Assembly (NCBI GenBank): GCA_045633415.1
Contig: JAZQYH010000058.1
Coordinates: forward strand, 1-64,000
Direction: 5' to 3'
Length of the DNA: 64,000 nucleotides
Source of the DNA: RGIG3102 sp045633415
GTDB lineage: Bacteria; Bacillota; Clostridia; Oscillospirales; Ruminococcaceae
Positions 23,351-32,366 of this stretch are shown here, piece by piece (positions within the stretch are counted from its first letter, which is position 1; each line of letters starts with the position of its first letter). The translations under genes and the position numbers were made by a program. The notes beneath the pieces were generated by a model. It made no database searches and was not told the DNA's origin. It worked only from the letters and a program-made list of their open reading frames with translations.

Positions 23351-25197
23351 TGGGCAAAGTACAAGGTTTCAGACCGCCAGAGGTCTGCGCTCTTACAATA
23401 CACCAGTTTCTCGGTGCAGACCTTACCAACGAGCCGTCCTACATTTCACCCTACCGCAGTCCAGACTGCCCCAATATGATAAGGGAGTCTGCAGGTAAAG
23501 TGCGAAAATGGATTGGCTGGCATACAGTAAAGCAGTATGAAGGCAGAATAAACGGCTTTCATACTTTCAGCGCTCGGGCTGGTGATAAATTGCTGGTACA
23601 CGCAGGGGATAAACTCTATCTGGACGACCAGGTGCTGTACGAGGGTATGGCAGATGCCAGAAGCACCTCAAAACAGCTGGGTGGCAAGCTGGTTATTGCA
23701 GACGGCAAAAAACTGCTTATCTGTTATAAAGAGGGGGATATTTACAGATGCCAGCGGGCAGAAAGCCTTGCCTTTGTGCCTTTGGTGGTTATCTCACGTT
23801 CTCCCGCTGGGGGCGGTACCACCTACCAGCCTGTAAATCTCATAGGCAAAAAAAGAAAGGACAGCTTTCTGGGCACACGGGATGCCACAGCCTATCAGCT
23901 GTCTGCCACAGATATTGACAGTGTGGACAGGGTGGAAAGGCTGACAGAGGCTGGCGGCTACGAAGTGATAGCCGATTACACGGTGGACAAAGCCACAGGC
24001 ACTGTGGTGTTTGCCACTCCTCCCGGGGAAAGTGTGGTGGCAGGGCAGGACAATGTTATCATCACCTATTCCAAGACTGTGTCTGGCTATGCTGATAAAA
24101 TCAACAGCTGTGACATTATGACACTCTACGGTGTAAACGGCGCAATGGACAGGATTTTCCTTGCTGGTGACGATACCTATACCAACAGAGACTACTACTG
24201 CCAGATGGACGATGCTACCTACTGGGGCGATATATGGTACTGTGTCACAGGTCAGGACTCCTCCAGAATTATGGGCTATTCCATAATCAACGACAAGCTG
24301 GCTACCCATATCCACCGCAGTGACAACGGCACAAACATTATCCTGCGCACAGGCAGTCTTCTGGAGGACGGCACAGCCGCCTTCCGTCTTACAGGCTCCT
24401 GTCAGGGCAGTGGCGCTGTAAGCAAATACGCCTTTTCCACTCTGGAGACAGAGCCTGTGTTCCTTACAGACAGCGGCGTTATGGCACTGACTCCAAGCGA
24501 TGTGCTGGGGGAAAGGTTCAGCCAGCTGCGCAGTTACTATCTCAATGGTCTTCTGCTGAAACAGGACCTTTCAGAAGCTGTGGGCACCACCTTTGACCGT
24601 TTCTATATGCTGGCGGTGGGGGGCTATCTCTTTGCCCTGGACGGCACACAGACAGCCACAGAGGTCAATGTGCCCTACTCTGGCAGACAGTACGAAGGCT
24701 TTTACAGGACAAATGTGCCAGCCAGAGTCCTTTCCAATATAGCAGGTCAGCTGATGTTCGGCACAGAGGACGGCAGGGTGTGTGCCTTTTACAAAGACTA
24801 TAACCTTGTGTCAAATTTCAACGACGACGGGGCAAAAATCACTGCCAGATGGACAACACCCGAAATCTACGGCAGAAACTTTTACTACAAAAAGCGCTTT
24901 AAAAACCTTGCCGTTATGGTGGGTACAGCAGTGACAACAGGGGTAAACCTGTACGCTTTGTACGACGGTGTAAAGGAGCTTCTGGCACAGCACAACTCAC
25001 AGGCACAGTACCTGTCCTTTTCATCCCTTGTGTTCTCAAGGCTGTCTTTCAGGACAGACAAAACAGGGCAGGTGATAAAAGAAAAAATAAGCGTAAAACC
25101 AGACAGCAAAAAAGCACAGTTTGTCTTTGAAAACGATGCCCTCAACGAGCCGCTGGCATTGCATCAGGCAACTGTGGAGTTTACAGAAAGCAGGTGA
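23350..25197 (+). CDS. large phage tail/DNA-stabilisation protein
   Basis: A 615-aa beta-rich structural protein that lacks signal or membrane segments. Repeated short strands (GDKLLVHAGDKLYLDD, GGKLVIADGKKLLICYK, GYLFALDGTQTATEV) suggest a beta-propeller-like fold as in podoviral tail/DNA-stabilisation (gp10-type) proteins. GTGs at 23338 and 23341 are also in frame, but the ATG overlapping the previous stop is natural. It would close the portal after packaging. Family identity is tentative. Confidence 0.62.
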   Translation: MGKVQGFRPPEVCALTIHQFLGADLTNEPSYISPYRSPDCPNMIRESAGKVRKWIGWHTVKQYEGRINGFHTFSARAGDKLLVHAGDKLYLDDQVLYEGMADARSTSKQLGGKLVIADGKKLLICYKEGDIYRCQRAESLAFVPLVVISRSPAGGGTTYQPVNLIGKKRKDSFLGTRDATAYQLSATDIDSVDRVERLTEAGGYEVIADYTVDKATGTVVFATPPGESVVAGQDNVIITYSKTVSGYADKINSCDIMTLYGVNGAMDRIFLAGDDTYTNRDYYCQMDDATYWGDIWYCVTGQDSSRIMGYSIINDKLATHIHRSDNGTNIILRTGSLLEDGTAAFRLTGSCQGSGAVSKYAFSTLETEPVFLTDSGVMALTPSDVLGERFSQLRSYYLNGLLLKQDLSEAVGTTFDRFYMLAVGGYLFALDGTQTATEVNVPYSGRQYEGFYRTNVPARVLSNIAGQLMFGTEDGRVCAFYKDYNLVSNFNDDGAKITARWTTPEIYGRNFYYKKRFKNLAVMVGTAVTTGVNLYALYDGVKELLAQHNSQAQYLSFSSLVFSRLSFRTDKTGQVIKEKISVKPDSKKAQFVFENDALNEPLALHQATVEFTESR

Positions 25198-25201
25198 TAT
25201 T

Positions 25202-25738
25202 TTGGCATATAAAAAGATAACAGCAGAAGATTTGCTGAATAAAGGTGTAATCGGCCTGCCCGACACACCAGAGCTGTCTACCAGCGAAATGCAGGCAAAG
25301 TTTGAAGAGGTGGTGCGACAGGTGGTGGTGCCAGCCTTCAATAATCTTGTAGATAGTCTCGAAAAGGACAAAAAGACAACCGACACAGCACTGGCAAATG
25401 CTATGGCAAAGCCTGTTCTCCTGTGGGAAAACCCACAGCCAGAAGCTGTGTTTGAAAACCAGCTGGTACCCCTTGATTTAAGTGGCTACAGCAGAATCAC
25501 CATAGATTTCCGCAAAAACACAGAGGACGGCTACGAAATGCACGCACAGGCAAAGCTGGCAAGTCAGGGGGCTATGCAGTGGGCAAAGGTGAACAAAGTC
25601 TGCGAAAGGGGCTTTGGCACCAGCGTAAACGGGGTGGATTTTTACCGTGGGCACAAGTGGGATATTCCCTCTGGCACAGAAAACGGGGACGAAATCAACA
25701 CCACCTGCATACCACTGCGAATTTACGGCATTGTGTAA
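25202..25738 (+). CDS. phage structural protein, 178 aa
   Basis: Starts at TTG (AYKKITAEDLLNKGVIGLPD, then TPELSTSEMQAKFEEVVRQV), a beginning I associate with Clostridia phage baseplate/fibre-associated proteins. AGGTGA is 5 bp upstream; a frame extension further upstream has no ribosome site and lies within the previous gene. The C-terminal half is beta-rich and ends CIPLRIYGIV, like the end of a fibre-tip or adaptor domain. Function inferred from context. Confidence 0.65.
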   Translation: MAYKKITAEDLLNKGVIGLPDTPELSTSEMQAKFEEVVRQVVVPAFNNLVDSLEKDKKTTDTALANAMAKPVLLWENPQPEAVFENQLVPLDLSGYSRITIDFRKNTEDGYEMHAQAKLASQGAMQWAKVNKVCERGFGTSVNGVDFYRGHKWDIPSGTENGDEINTTCIPLRIYGIV

Positions 25739-25748
25739 GGGGGGCGAA

Positions 25749-26057
25749 ATGAACAGATATTCAACACTTACCTTTGAAATAGAGACAGATTTTGATGCAG
25801 AGTCTATGGCTGATGTGTGGGTAACCTTTGAACAGGGAAAAACCAGAATCACAAAGAAAAAGTCTCTGGGGCAGGTAAATTCCAAAGAAAAAATCATTAT
25901 GGTTACCCTTTCACAGACAGAAACAGCCCTGTTCACAGCCTATACTGCCATCGGTGTACAGGCACGCTGGATAGATAAAAACAGCGTGACAGACAGCTCC
26001 ACTGTGGAGTTTTTCTCCCTTGGGGATGTAATGGAAGAAGGTGAAATGTATGTTTAA
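25749..26057 (+). CDS. small phage beta-strand protein, 102 aa
   Basis: A 102-aa beta-rich protein (RYSTLTFEIETDFDAESMAD, then VWVTFEQGKTRITKK) with AGGGGGCG before the ATG. The pattern of alternating strands with KSLGQVNSKEKIIMVTLSQ matches small adaptor proteins coded just before phage fibres. Its end overlaps the fibre gene start by 8 bp. Exact role unknown. Confidence 0.6.
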   Translation: MNRYSTLTFEIETDFDAESMADVWVTFEQGKTRITKKKSLGQVNSKEKIIMVTLSQTETALFTAYTAIGVQARWIDKNSVTDSSTVEFFSLGDVMEEGEMYV

Positions 26058-28701
26058 AATCAGACTTAAAAACACACAGACTCCCACTAACTTGCATTTG
26101 TTACATTCAGCTGTGGAAACTGTAAAGACCATGCAGGGCAAATCTGCCTACCAGATATGGCAGGAAAACGGCAACAGCGGTACACAGCAGGACTTTCTGG
26201 CAAGCCTTACAGGTCCAAAGGGTGATACTGGCAAAAACTCTTACCAGCTGGCTGTTGAGGGTGGATATATGGGCACACAGCAGGAATTCAGCGAAAAAAT
26301 GGCGTCGGAATATATCGACTGGTTTGCCAAAGGCATTGCAATTCCCTCTGGTTCAGACCTTGATACCTACAAGACCAACGGCAAATACTACGCCCAGAGC
26401 GACACAGTAGCCAAATCTCTTAAAAACTGCCCTGTAGGCACAAACTTTGTAATGTATGTATCAGAGCGCACCAGCGGTACAAAGCTGCAGCAGATTATCC
26501 CTCTCAACGGCGTTATCCGTACAAGGTCTGCCAACTCTTCTGGCTGGCGAAGCTGGTATTCCCACCTGCAGATTGAAGAGGTGGAACAGCAGGTAGAACT
26601 GGCAAAGCAGGAGCTTTTTTCACAGCTGGAACAGTATTCTGTTACCAAAAAAGCAAAAGAGGGGCTGACAGTTGCCATTATCGGTGACAGTATTTCCACA
26701 CAGCAGAACAAAAACGCTGTGGAGATGGAAATCTGTACAGAGGACATTGGTGTGCAGCTGTCCTGCTTTATCACAACCTATGACAAAGACAAAACAATTT
26801 CTCTGGACGGTGTGACAAGTGACTACACCATCACCGATGCAGATGTGGGCAAAGAACTGACCTTTATGCCTTGTGCCAGTGATGTGGGCAAAAAGCTGGG
26901 CACACCAAAAAACTACAACACCATCACAGGTGTGTGGTGGCAGGTGGCGGCAGACACTCTGGGCTTTGAGCCTGTTGTTGCCGCCTGGTCCGGTTCTTCC
27001 GTCACAACACATACGGCAAAAGAGTCTGGCAAGGAATGTTCTTATGCCTGGCACGACCACACTATCAGAAAGCTGGGTAAACGAGTGCCCGGCAGTATGA
27101 ACAGGATTGCCCCTGACGTGGTGGTGATTTACCGTGGCACAAACGACCTTTCCCACTCAAAGAATGTAAGACTGACAGAAGGCTATTTTGACAAGGTTGA
27201 CTGGAAATATCCCGACACAGACCAGCTGGCTGATGGTAAATTCGGCTACAAGGAAGGTCTGGCGCTGACAATCAAAAAAATCCGTACCACTTACCCAAGG
27301 GCGAGAATTGTACTGTGCACCTGCAACGTATTCAAACGCAGTAACTATTCACATTTCCCTACACACAACGGCTATTTCTCCATTCCACAGATGAACAATG
27401 CTATAAGGGAAGTGGCAGACTTTTTCAGCTGTCATCTTATGGAGCTGGACAAGTGTGGTATCACATGGGAAAACCTGTACGATGAAGGTTATGTGACAGA
27501 CAGCGCCACAAAGCCTACACACCCAAATGCCAGTGGTCACTGGCTTATGGCACAGCAGGCAATCAACGACCTTATAAACAGGGCGCACATAGATGACATC
27601 GAGCCGTCCTTTGACGAAATCACCTTTACAGTAGGTGGCGGTGATGACGGTCTTGGTGATGACACAGGTACAGACACAGAAGAAACAGTTAACGTTGCAA
27701 AACTTGGCACATTGGTAGAGGGATACTATGTAAGGGCCAACACAGGCGCAATGGTGGCTTCCTCGCAGTATTTCTCCTACACAAATATTCCTGTCAAGAG
27801 CAATGCTATATACACTACGTCTTATGCAGGCAATGTGGCATTCTATGATGCCGAAGGCAATAGAGTTGGTGGTGTGGCAATGGAAGGTGCTGTAAATGGT
27901 GTTATCACACGGGCAGATGGTGCGGTTACTATGACAGTATGTTATAAGTATGCTAATGTTTCCGACCCTTCAAAAGCTGTTATTACTGAAACTATCGTTG
28001 AAGATGATGAAACAGAACAACTGCCCAACCTTATAGAACAGGCTACATTGGTGGAAGATAACTATGTAAACAAGAACACGGGTAAACTTGTAGCATCAAC
28101 ACAGTATTTCACTTACACAGGTATTCCTGTAGACAGCCAGCATTCCTACTATGCACCTTATGCCCGAAACACAGCCTTCTATGACGAAAACGGCATAAGA
28201 ATAGGCGGTGAAGCTATGGAAGGCGTCTACAACGCCACACTTTCACCACCTGCAGGGGCTGTTACAATGGCAATCTGTTACAAAAGGGTGGATATTTCTG
28301 ACCCTGCCAAAGTTGTTATCAATCAGGTGGACAGAGTATCCGCAGATGTAGATGAAGGTGGAGACAACACCGAAGAGGCAGTAGCAAACCTTGCCAGTCT
28401 TGGCACGCTGATGGATAACCATTACATATCCAATGATGGTGTGTTGACAGAATACACAGGCAGTGAACAGAAATACTTTGCTTATGCCAATATTCCAGTA
28501 AGTGAAAACACAACATATTCAGCACCTTGTGCCAGAAACACTGCTTTCTACACAGCAGATGGCAGTTATATCAGCTGTGTGGCGGCAGGCGGTTCTTCTT
28601 CAGCTGTAATCACCACACCTGCAGGTGCGGCGTTTATGACAATTACTTACCAGCACAAAAATTTCTACAGCACTGCTGATGTAACAGTTACAAAGGCATA
28701 G
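26050..28701 (+). CDS. tail fibre/spike with SGNH hydrolase domain and three repeats
   Basis: An 883-aa fibre. N-terminal residues 1-90 hold two copies of a short module (SAYQIWQENGNSGTQQDF and SYQLAVEGGYMGTQQEF) typical of fibre bases, with GPKGDTGK between. From about 207 an SGNH/GDSL esterase domain: block I GDSIS (212-216), block III YRGTND, and block V TKPTHPNASGH. It would deacetylate or cleave surface glycan. Residues 547-883 are three ~105-aa repeats with GTLVEGYYV, QYFSYTNIPV, AFYDAEGNRVGG-type motifs, probable glycan-binding tips. The ATG at 26050 is chosen over a GTG 9 bp upstream because of AAGGTG spacing. Confidence 0.8.
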   Translation: MFKIRLKNTQTPTNLHLLHSAVETVKTMQGKSAYQIWQENGNSGTQQDFLASLTGPKGDTGKNSYQLAVEGGYMGTQQEFSEKMASEYIDWFAKGIAIPSGSDLDTYKTNGKYYAQSDTVAKSLKNCPVGTNFVMYVSERTSGTKLQQIIPLNGVIRTRSANSSGWRSWYSHLQIEEVEQQVELAKQELFSQLEQYSVTKKAKEGLTVAIIGDSISTQQNKNAVEMEICTEDIGVQLSCFITTYDKDKTISLDGVTSDYTITDADVGKELTFMPCASDVGKKLGTPKNYNTITGVWWQVAADTLGFEPVVAAWSGSSVTTHTAKESGKECSYAWHDHTIRKLGKRVPGSMNRIAPDVVVIYRGTNDLSHSKNVRLTEGYFDKVDWKYPDTDQLADGKFGYKEGLALTIKKIRTTYPRARIVLCTCNVFKRSNYSHFPTHNGYFSIPQMNNAIREVADFFSCHLMELDKCGITWENLYDEGYVTDSATKPTHPNASGHWLMAQQAINDLINRAHIDDIEPSFDEITFTVGGGDDGLGDDTGTDTEETVNVAKLGTLVEGYYVRANTGAMVASSQYFSYTNIPVKSNAIYTTSYAGNVAFYDAEGNRVGGVAMEGAVNGVITRADGAVTMTVCYKYANVSDPSKAVITETIVEDDETEQLPNLIEQATLVEDNYVNKNTGKLVASTQYFTYTGIPVDSQHSYYAPYARNTAFYDENGIRIGGEAMEGVYNATLSPPAGAVTMAICYKRVDISDPAKVVINQVDRVSADVDEGGDNTEEAVANLASLGTLMDNHYISNDGVLTEYTGSEQKYFAYANIPVSENTTYSAPCARNTAFYTADGSYISCVAAGGSSSAVITTPAGAAFMTITYQHKNFYSTADVTVTKA

Positions 28702-28714
28702 AAAGGGGAAATAT

Positions 28715-29407
28715 ATGACACAGATTTTTAAATTCCCTATGGAATACCTGCGAGTAACACAGGGAGAAAACAATCCCTATTCCCACGCTGGCAGTCTTGC
28801 CATGGATTTTGGCGGCAAAGACACAGGGGCAGACAGACTGTACTGCCCTTGTGATATGGTGGTAAAGCGCACCAGACACAATGCCAATGGCGAACTGTAC
28901 CTTGAAAGTGTACAGCCTGTACTGTTTGCAGACGGCACCACCGACTATGCACGCCTGTTGTGTATGCACGACGGTGTGTTCAATGTAAAGGAAGGTCAGC
29001 TGCTGAAACAGGGCGAGTATTTCTACGACGAAGGCGGTATGGGCAGTGGTAATCAAAACAAGTTTGCCAAACACGTACACATTGAAGCTGGCAAAGGCAG
29101 GTGGAAATCCACAACACAGAGTCCCAACACCAAAGGCACATACGTAATCGAAAGACAGGCGCATCTGTATGACCTGTTTATTCTGGGTAATGATGTGCAG
29201 GTGCTGGATACTGGTGGCTACAACTGGAAGAGAGACGAAAAGAAAGCTGAAAGCTGTGGCGAATATGCACAGCTGACAGCAGAAAATAGCCAGCTGAAAA
29301 GCCAGCTGTCAGCCGCAATGGACAATGTGGCACAGCTGACAGAAGAAAAACAGAAATTAAACGGAATAGTTGACCGGATTGAAAAAATAATAGAGGAAAG
29401 AAAATGA
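28715..29407 (+). CDS. phage endolysin, M23 metallopeptidase-type
   Basis: A 230-aa lysis enzyme. The zinc-binding pattern of LytM/M23 peptidases is visible: SHAGSLAMDFGG (H24, D30) and KHVHIE (HxH), with an expected beta core between. It would cleave peptide cross-links of peptidoglycan. The C-terminal 55 residues (YAQLTAENSQLKSQLSA and following) form a coiled coil, unusual for an endolysin, and could mediate oligomerisation. It lacks a signal peptide, so it needs the holin, which overlaps by 4 bp. Confidence 0.8.
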   Translation: MTQIFKFPMEYLRVTQGENNPYSHAGSLAMDFGGKDTGADRLYCPCDMVVKRTRHNANGELYLESVQPVLFADGTTDYARLLCMHDGVFNVKEGQLLKQGEYFYDEGGMGSGNQNKFAKHVHIEAGKGRWKSTTQSPNTKGTYVIERQAHLYDLFILGNDVQVLDTGGYNWKRDEKKAESCGEYAQLTAENSQLKSQLSAAMDNVAQLTEEKQKLNGIVDRIEKIIEERK

Positions 29408-29832
29408 AAGATTTTATTACAACAGCTATGAATGTGGTACACCAGCACCACATTATTCTTCTGGTGGTATGGCTTATTCTGGCAGACACATTCTTTGGCT
29501 GTCTGCGTGCCATCAGACAGGGCAAATTCAATTCAAGTGTGGGCATAGACGGTGCCATCAGAAAGGTGGCTATGCTGGGCTGTCTTTTGTTTCTCATCGT
29601 TGTGGACACAGCAGTACATATCAATCTTATGGCTTTTGTGCCAGAAGAAACACTGGCAATGCTGGGCATCACTGCAGTGGGCACCACAGAATTTTTTGGC
29701 ATTCTCTTTGTAGGGTATGAGTCTATTTCAATACTTAAAAATATGGCGCTGTGCGGTCTGCCTGTGAAAAAGGTGGAAGACTCTTTAAGGTCCTTCCTTG
29801 CAAAGTATACCGACGAAATGCCGGCAGAGTGA
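29404..29832 (+). CDS. phage holin (TcdE/Cph1 family)
   Basis: A 142-aa membrane protein with three hydrophobic segments (residues 18-34, 58-80, 90-110). The pattern WLILADTFFGCLRAIRQGKF, then SSVGIDGAIRKVAMLG is characteristic of the toxin secretion/phage lysis holin family. It would make pores that release the endolysin. Start overlaps the endolysin stop (ATGA). Confidence 0.9.
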   Translation: MKDFITTAMNVVHQHHIILLVVWLILADTFFGCLRAIRQGKFNSSVGIDGAIRKVAMLGCLLFLIVVDTAVHINLMAFVPEETLAMLGITAVGTTEFFGILFVGYESISILKNMALCGLPVKKVEDSLRSFLAKYTDEMPAE

Positions 29833-29842
29833 GGTGATGTAT

Positions 29843-30868
29843 ATGGCAAATTTCTGGGACACACTTAAAAATGCGCTGGGCAATGCAGGCACAGCGGCAC
29901 AGAATATAAACCAGCAGGCAATCAGCACAGCACACAATAAATCATCTGCAACCACAACACAGTCTGTAAACCAGCCTGTAAATACACTCACAAAACAGCC
30001 TACAGCACAGGACAGGCTTATGGCACAGGCCTATGCACAGGCGGCACTCAGCGGCACCAGTGGTATATATGTGCCAGCCAGCCAGACAGCAAACGCCGTG
30101 ATAAACGCACAGCTGCCTATCACCACAGTGACACAGGAAAAAAGCACAAAGCCAGACACAGCACGGGCAGATGCCGTGTACAGCGCATATGCACAGGCAC
30201 AGGCACAACAGCACCAGCTGTATAAACAGCAGGAGGAACTGGCGGCAAAGCAGAGAGACGGTCAGCAGCAGGCACTGGACCAGCAGAATGAAGCTATGAA
30301 AAAGCAGAGACAAGCAGTGCTCAATGCCACAGTTGATGCCAACAATCAGGCGGCAGAGGGCAGTCTCAGACAGGCGTATATCGCATATATGCTGTCACAG
30401 AAAAATCTTTTGCAGCAGCTGAAGTCACTGGGCATCTCTGGTGGCGCCACAGAGACAACACTGGCAGATGTAAACAATAACTATATGAACAATCGCTTTG
30501 GTATTGAAGAAGGCAGAAACAGCGCCAACGCCAGCGCCAGAAGAGACTACGACACAGCCACAAACAGTGACTATATGGACTACCTTTCCGCCCTTGCAAA
30601 GATAAACAGCGACTACAACAACAGGCTGTACTCCCTTTCACAGGACAATGCCAGCACACTGTCCTCTCTTGCAAAGTCTAGTCAGTCAGCGGCAAAGAAA
30701 GGGGCAGACAAAGCGCAGGATTCTGTACAGACTGTCACAGGTCTGCGCATAGGTGACGAGGGCACTGTCTACACCAGCGGCGAACAGCTGCTGCATGCGC
30801 TGGAAAATATGGGCTTTACCAGAGAACAGGCCCTAGCCTACGCCGCCGCACAGGGCATAAAGGTATAA
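29843..30868 (+). CDS. phage ejection/internal virion-like protein
   Basis: A 341-aa Ala/Gln/Ser-rich helical protein with no enzyme motif. It contains a long coiled region (AQAQAQQHQLYKQQEELAAK, then QRDGQQQALDQQNEAMKKQR) and LLQQLKSLGISGGATETTLA. Such proteins (P22 gp16/gp20-like) are packed inside podoviral heads and ejected with DNA. GAGGTG precedes the ATG at 29843; an upstream ATG at 29837 is also possible. Its place after the lysis genes, at the right end of the prophage, is unusual. Confidence 0.6.
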   Translation: MANFWDTLKNALGNAGTAAQNINQQAISTAHNKSSATTTQSVNQPVNTLTKQPTAQDRLMAQAYAQAALSGTSGIYVPASQTANAVINAQLPITTVTQEKSTKPDTARADAVYSAYAQAQAQQHQLYKQQEELAAKQRDGQQQALDQQNEAMKKQRQAVLNATVDANNQAAEGSLRQAYIAYMLSQKNLLQQLKSLGISGGATETTLADVNNNYMNNRFGIEEGRNSANASARRDYDTATNSDYMDYLSALAKINSDYNNRLYSLSQDNASTLSSLAKSSQSAAKKGADKAQDSVQTVTGLRIGDEGTVYTSGEQLLHALENMGFTREQALAYAAAQGIKV

Positions 30869-30914
30869 GAGCAGAGGGCATATACTGTTACTGAAAAAAT
30901 ACAGCACAAACACC

Positions 30915-30943
30915 TTGCCCTCATATTCCCTTTGCCGTATAAT
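30915..30943 (+). promoter_or_regulatory. promoter of sugar O-acetyltransferase
   Basis: TTGCCC (30915-30920), 17-bp spacer, TATAAT (30938-30943), 30 bp before the ATG. Confidence 0.6.
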
Positions 30944-30972
30944 CATAGTATAAACATAACAGAGGTGCTACT

Positions 30973-31599
30973 ATGACAATGCGAGACAGAATGGAAAAAG
31001 GTCTGCTTTTTACCGATATGTGCCAAGGTCTGCCACAACGGCGTGCCGATGCCAAAAACCTGATGAAAGCCTTTAACGAAACAGACCACAACGATATGCC
31101 CACAAGGGAAAAGCTGTTGGCACAGATGCTCTGTTGCGGTAAAAATGTCTGTATAGAGCCACCCTTTTATTTTATCTATGGTAAAAATATCTCTCTGGGA
31201 GACGGCAGTTTCATCAATATGAACTGCAATTTTATAGACGACGGCAAAATCACCATCGGCAAAAAGGTGCTTGTTGGTCCTGCCACCACTGTTATTACTG
31301 TGGGGCACCCTGTAAACCCTGCTATGAGGGAATATATGTACACAGACCCTGTGGTAATCTGTGACAACGTGTGGATAGGTGCCAATGTTACCATATGTCC
31401 TGGTGTCACCATCGGGGAAAACTCTGTTATCGGCGCTGGCAGTGTGGTTACAAAGTTCATTCCTGCAAACTCTGTTGCAGTGGGTAACCCTTGCCGTGTT
31501 ATCCGTCAGATAGGGGAAAAAGATGAAAAATTCTATTACAAAGACAGAGAGATTGACCCTGCCGACCTTGCAGCCGAAGCAGAGTTACGCAAAAAATAA
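30973..31599 (+). CDS. sugar O-acetyltransferase, maltose/galactoside type
   Basis: A 208-aa hexapeptide-repeat (left-handed beta-helix) acetyltransferase that transfers acetyl from acetyl-CoA to a sugar hydroxyl, as Maa/LacA do. The N-terminal Mac domain (GLLFTDMCQGLPQRRADAKN) is followed by hexapeptide turns (KNISLGDGSFINMN, DNVWIGANVTICPGVTIGEN, SVIGAGSVVTKFIPANSVAV) with the catalytic VGHPVN His. AGAGGTG precedes the ATG. Monocistronic with its own promoter and terminator; the first host gene right of the prophage. Confidence 0.92.
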   Translation: MTMRDRMEKGLLFTDMCQGLPQRRADAKNLMKAFNETDHNDMPTREKLLAQMLCCGKNVCIEPPFYFIYGKNISLGDGSFINMNCNFIDDGKITIGKKVLVGPATTVITVGHPVNPAMREYMYTDPVVICDNVWIGANVTICPGVTIGENSVIGAGSVVTKFIPANSVAVGNPCRVIRQIGEKDEKFYYKDREIDPADLAAEAELRKK

Positions 31600-31608
31600 C
31601 AATATATC

Positions 31609-31642
31609 ACACCACCTGTATTCATTGTACAGGTGGTGTTTT
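31609..31642 (+). terminator. terminator of sugar O-acetyltransferase
   Basis: 12-bp stem ACACCACCTGTA / TACAGGTGGTGT, loop of 7, then TTTTGGG. Confidence 0.8.
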
Positions 31643-31768
31643 GGGTATATTTGTCAACTAATTATGCAACTTCACCATATGAAAGTTTTAAATTTATGGA
31701 TAATATCAATGATTTATATGTAAACTGTATGATATAATTTTAACACTACTAAAAGGGAGTAAAATGCT

Positions 31769-32350
31769 ATGAACAACATATCAGACGAAACACTTAAAAA
31801 ATATGCCAGAATGGCCAGCGAAGCGTTTATCAATGACCCAAATTATGCAAATGCGGCAAAGAATATAAAACTGCGAAAACTTGTTACATATCACGCCACA
31901 TTGGTCAGATTATATGCTTCACGTGCCATGGGTTTTAAATTTTATTTTGACCAGCAGGAAAGAGGTGTATTGATTGTGCGCCCTGCCCAATCTGATATAC
32001 CTACAGATGTATTTATGAAAGGCAAAAACATACCTGCTGTAATAATGCTGATTCCTTGGATAAGGAAACTGCTGGATGTTGACACACGATGTGAAAATGC
32101 AAAGCATTTTGATGATAAAACATATATCATATCGCCTGTTTTTGTTGATGTAAAGCATCAGGGGCAGGGTGTTGCAAGAAAACTGATAGAAAAGGCCGCC
32201 GCAGACCTGAAAGAACAGGGGTATAAATTAGGCCTGGACACACAGAACCCTGATAACGTGCCGATATATGAAAAAATGGGTTTCAGACTGTTTCACCAGG
32301 CTTTTTATGAAGATATCCAGATGCATATTTTCCATATGATTCTTGAATAA
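31769..32350 (+). CDS. GNAT acetyltransferase (tandem paralog 1)
   Basis: A 193-aa N-acetyltransferase. It opens ISDETLKKYARMASEAF, then has a long less conserved middle and the acetyl-CoA motif VKHQGQGVARKLIEKA at about residue 130, followed by LGLDTQNPDNVPIYEKMGF (motif B). Substrate unknown. First of three adjacent paralogs that share the order of motifs; an extended -10 (TGA-TATAAT, 31730-31738) lies upstream. The genes are spaced 16-17 bp. Confidence 0.85.
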   Translation: MNNISDETLKKYARMASEAFINDPNYANAAKNIKLRKLVTYHATLVRLYASRAMGFKFYFDQQERGVLIVRPAQSDIPTDVFMKGKNIPAVIMLIPWIRKLLDVDTRCENAKHFDDKTYIISPVFVDVKHQGQGVARKLIEKAAADLKEQGYKLGLDTQNPDNVPIYEKMGFRLFHQAFYEDIQMHIFHMILE

Positions 32351-32366
32351 ACACAGGAGAACGTTA

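Larger units (their letters stand above)
13273..30868. mobile_element. compact prophage, short-tailed (podovirus-like)
   Basis: About 17.6 kb of phage genes: minus-strand lysogeny module (ImmA-like peptidase, repressor), operators, early genes with a replication initiator, late regulator, TerS/TerL, portal, scaffold, capsid, connector, large stabilisation/tail protein, fibre, endolysin, holin and an ejection-type protein. No integrase, excisionase with certainty, tape measure, tail tube or sheath is seen, which points to a short tail. Attachment sites could not be found, so the ends given are the outermost phage genes. It lies just after tRNA-Leu, but that tRNA tail is not repeated at the right side. 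Confidence 0.88.
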
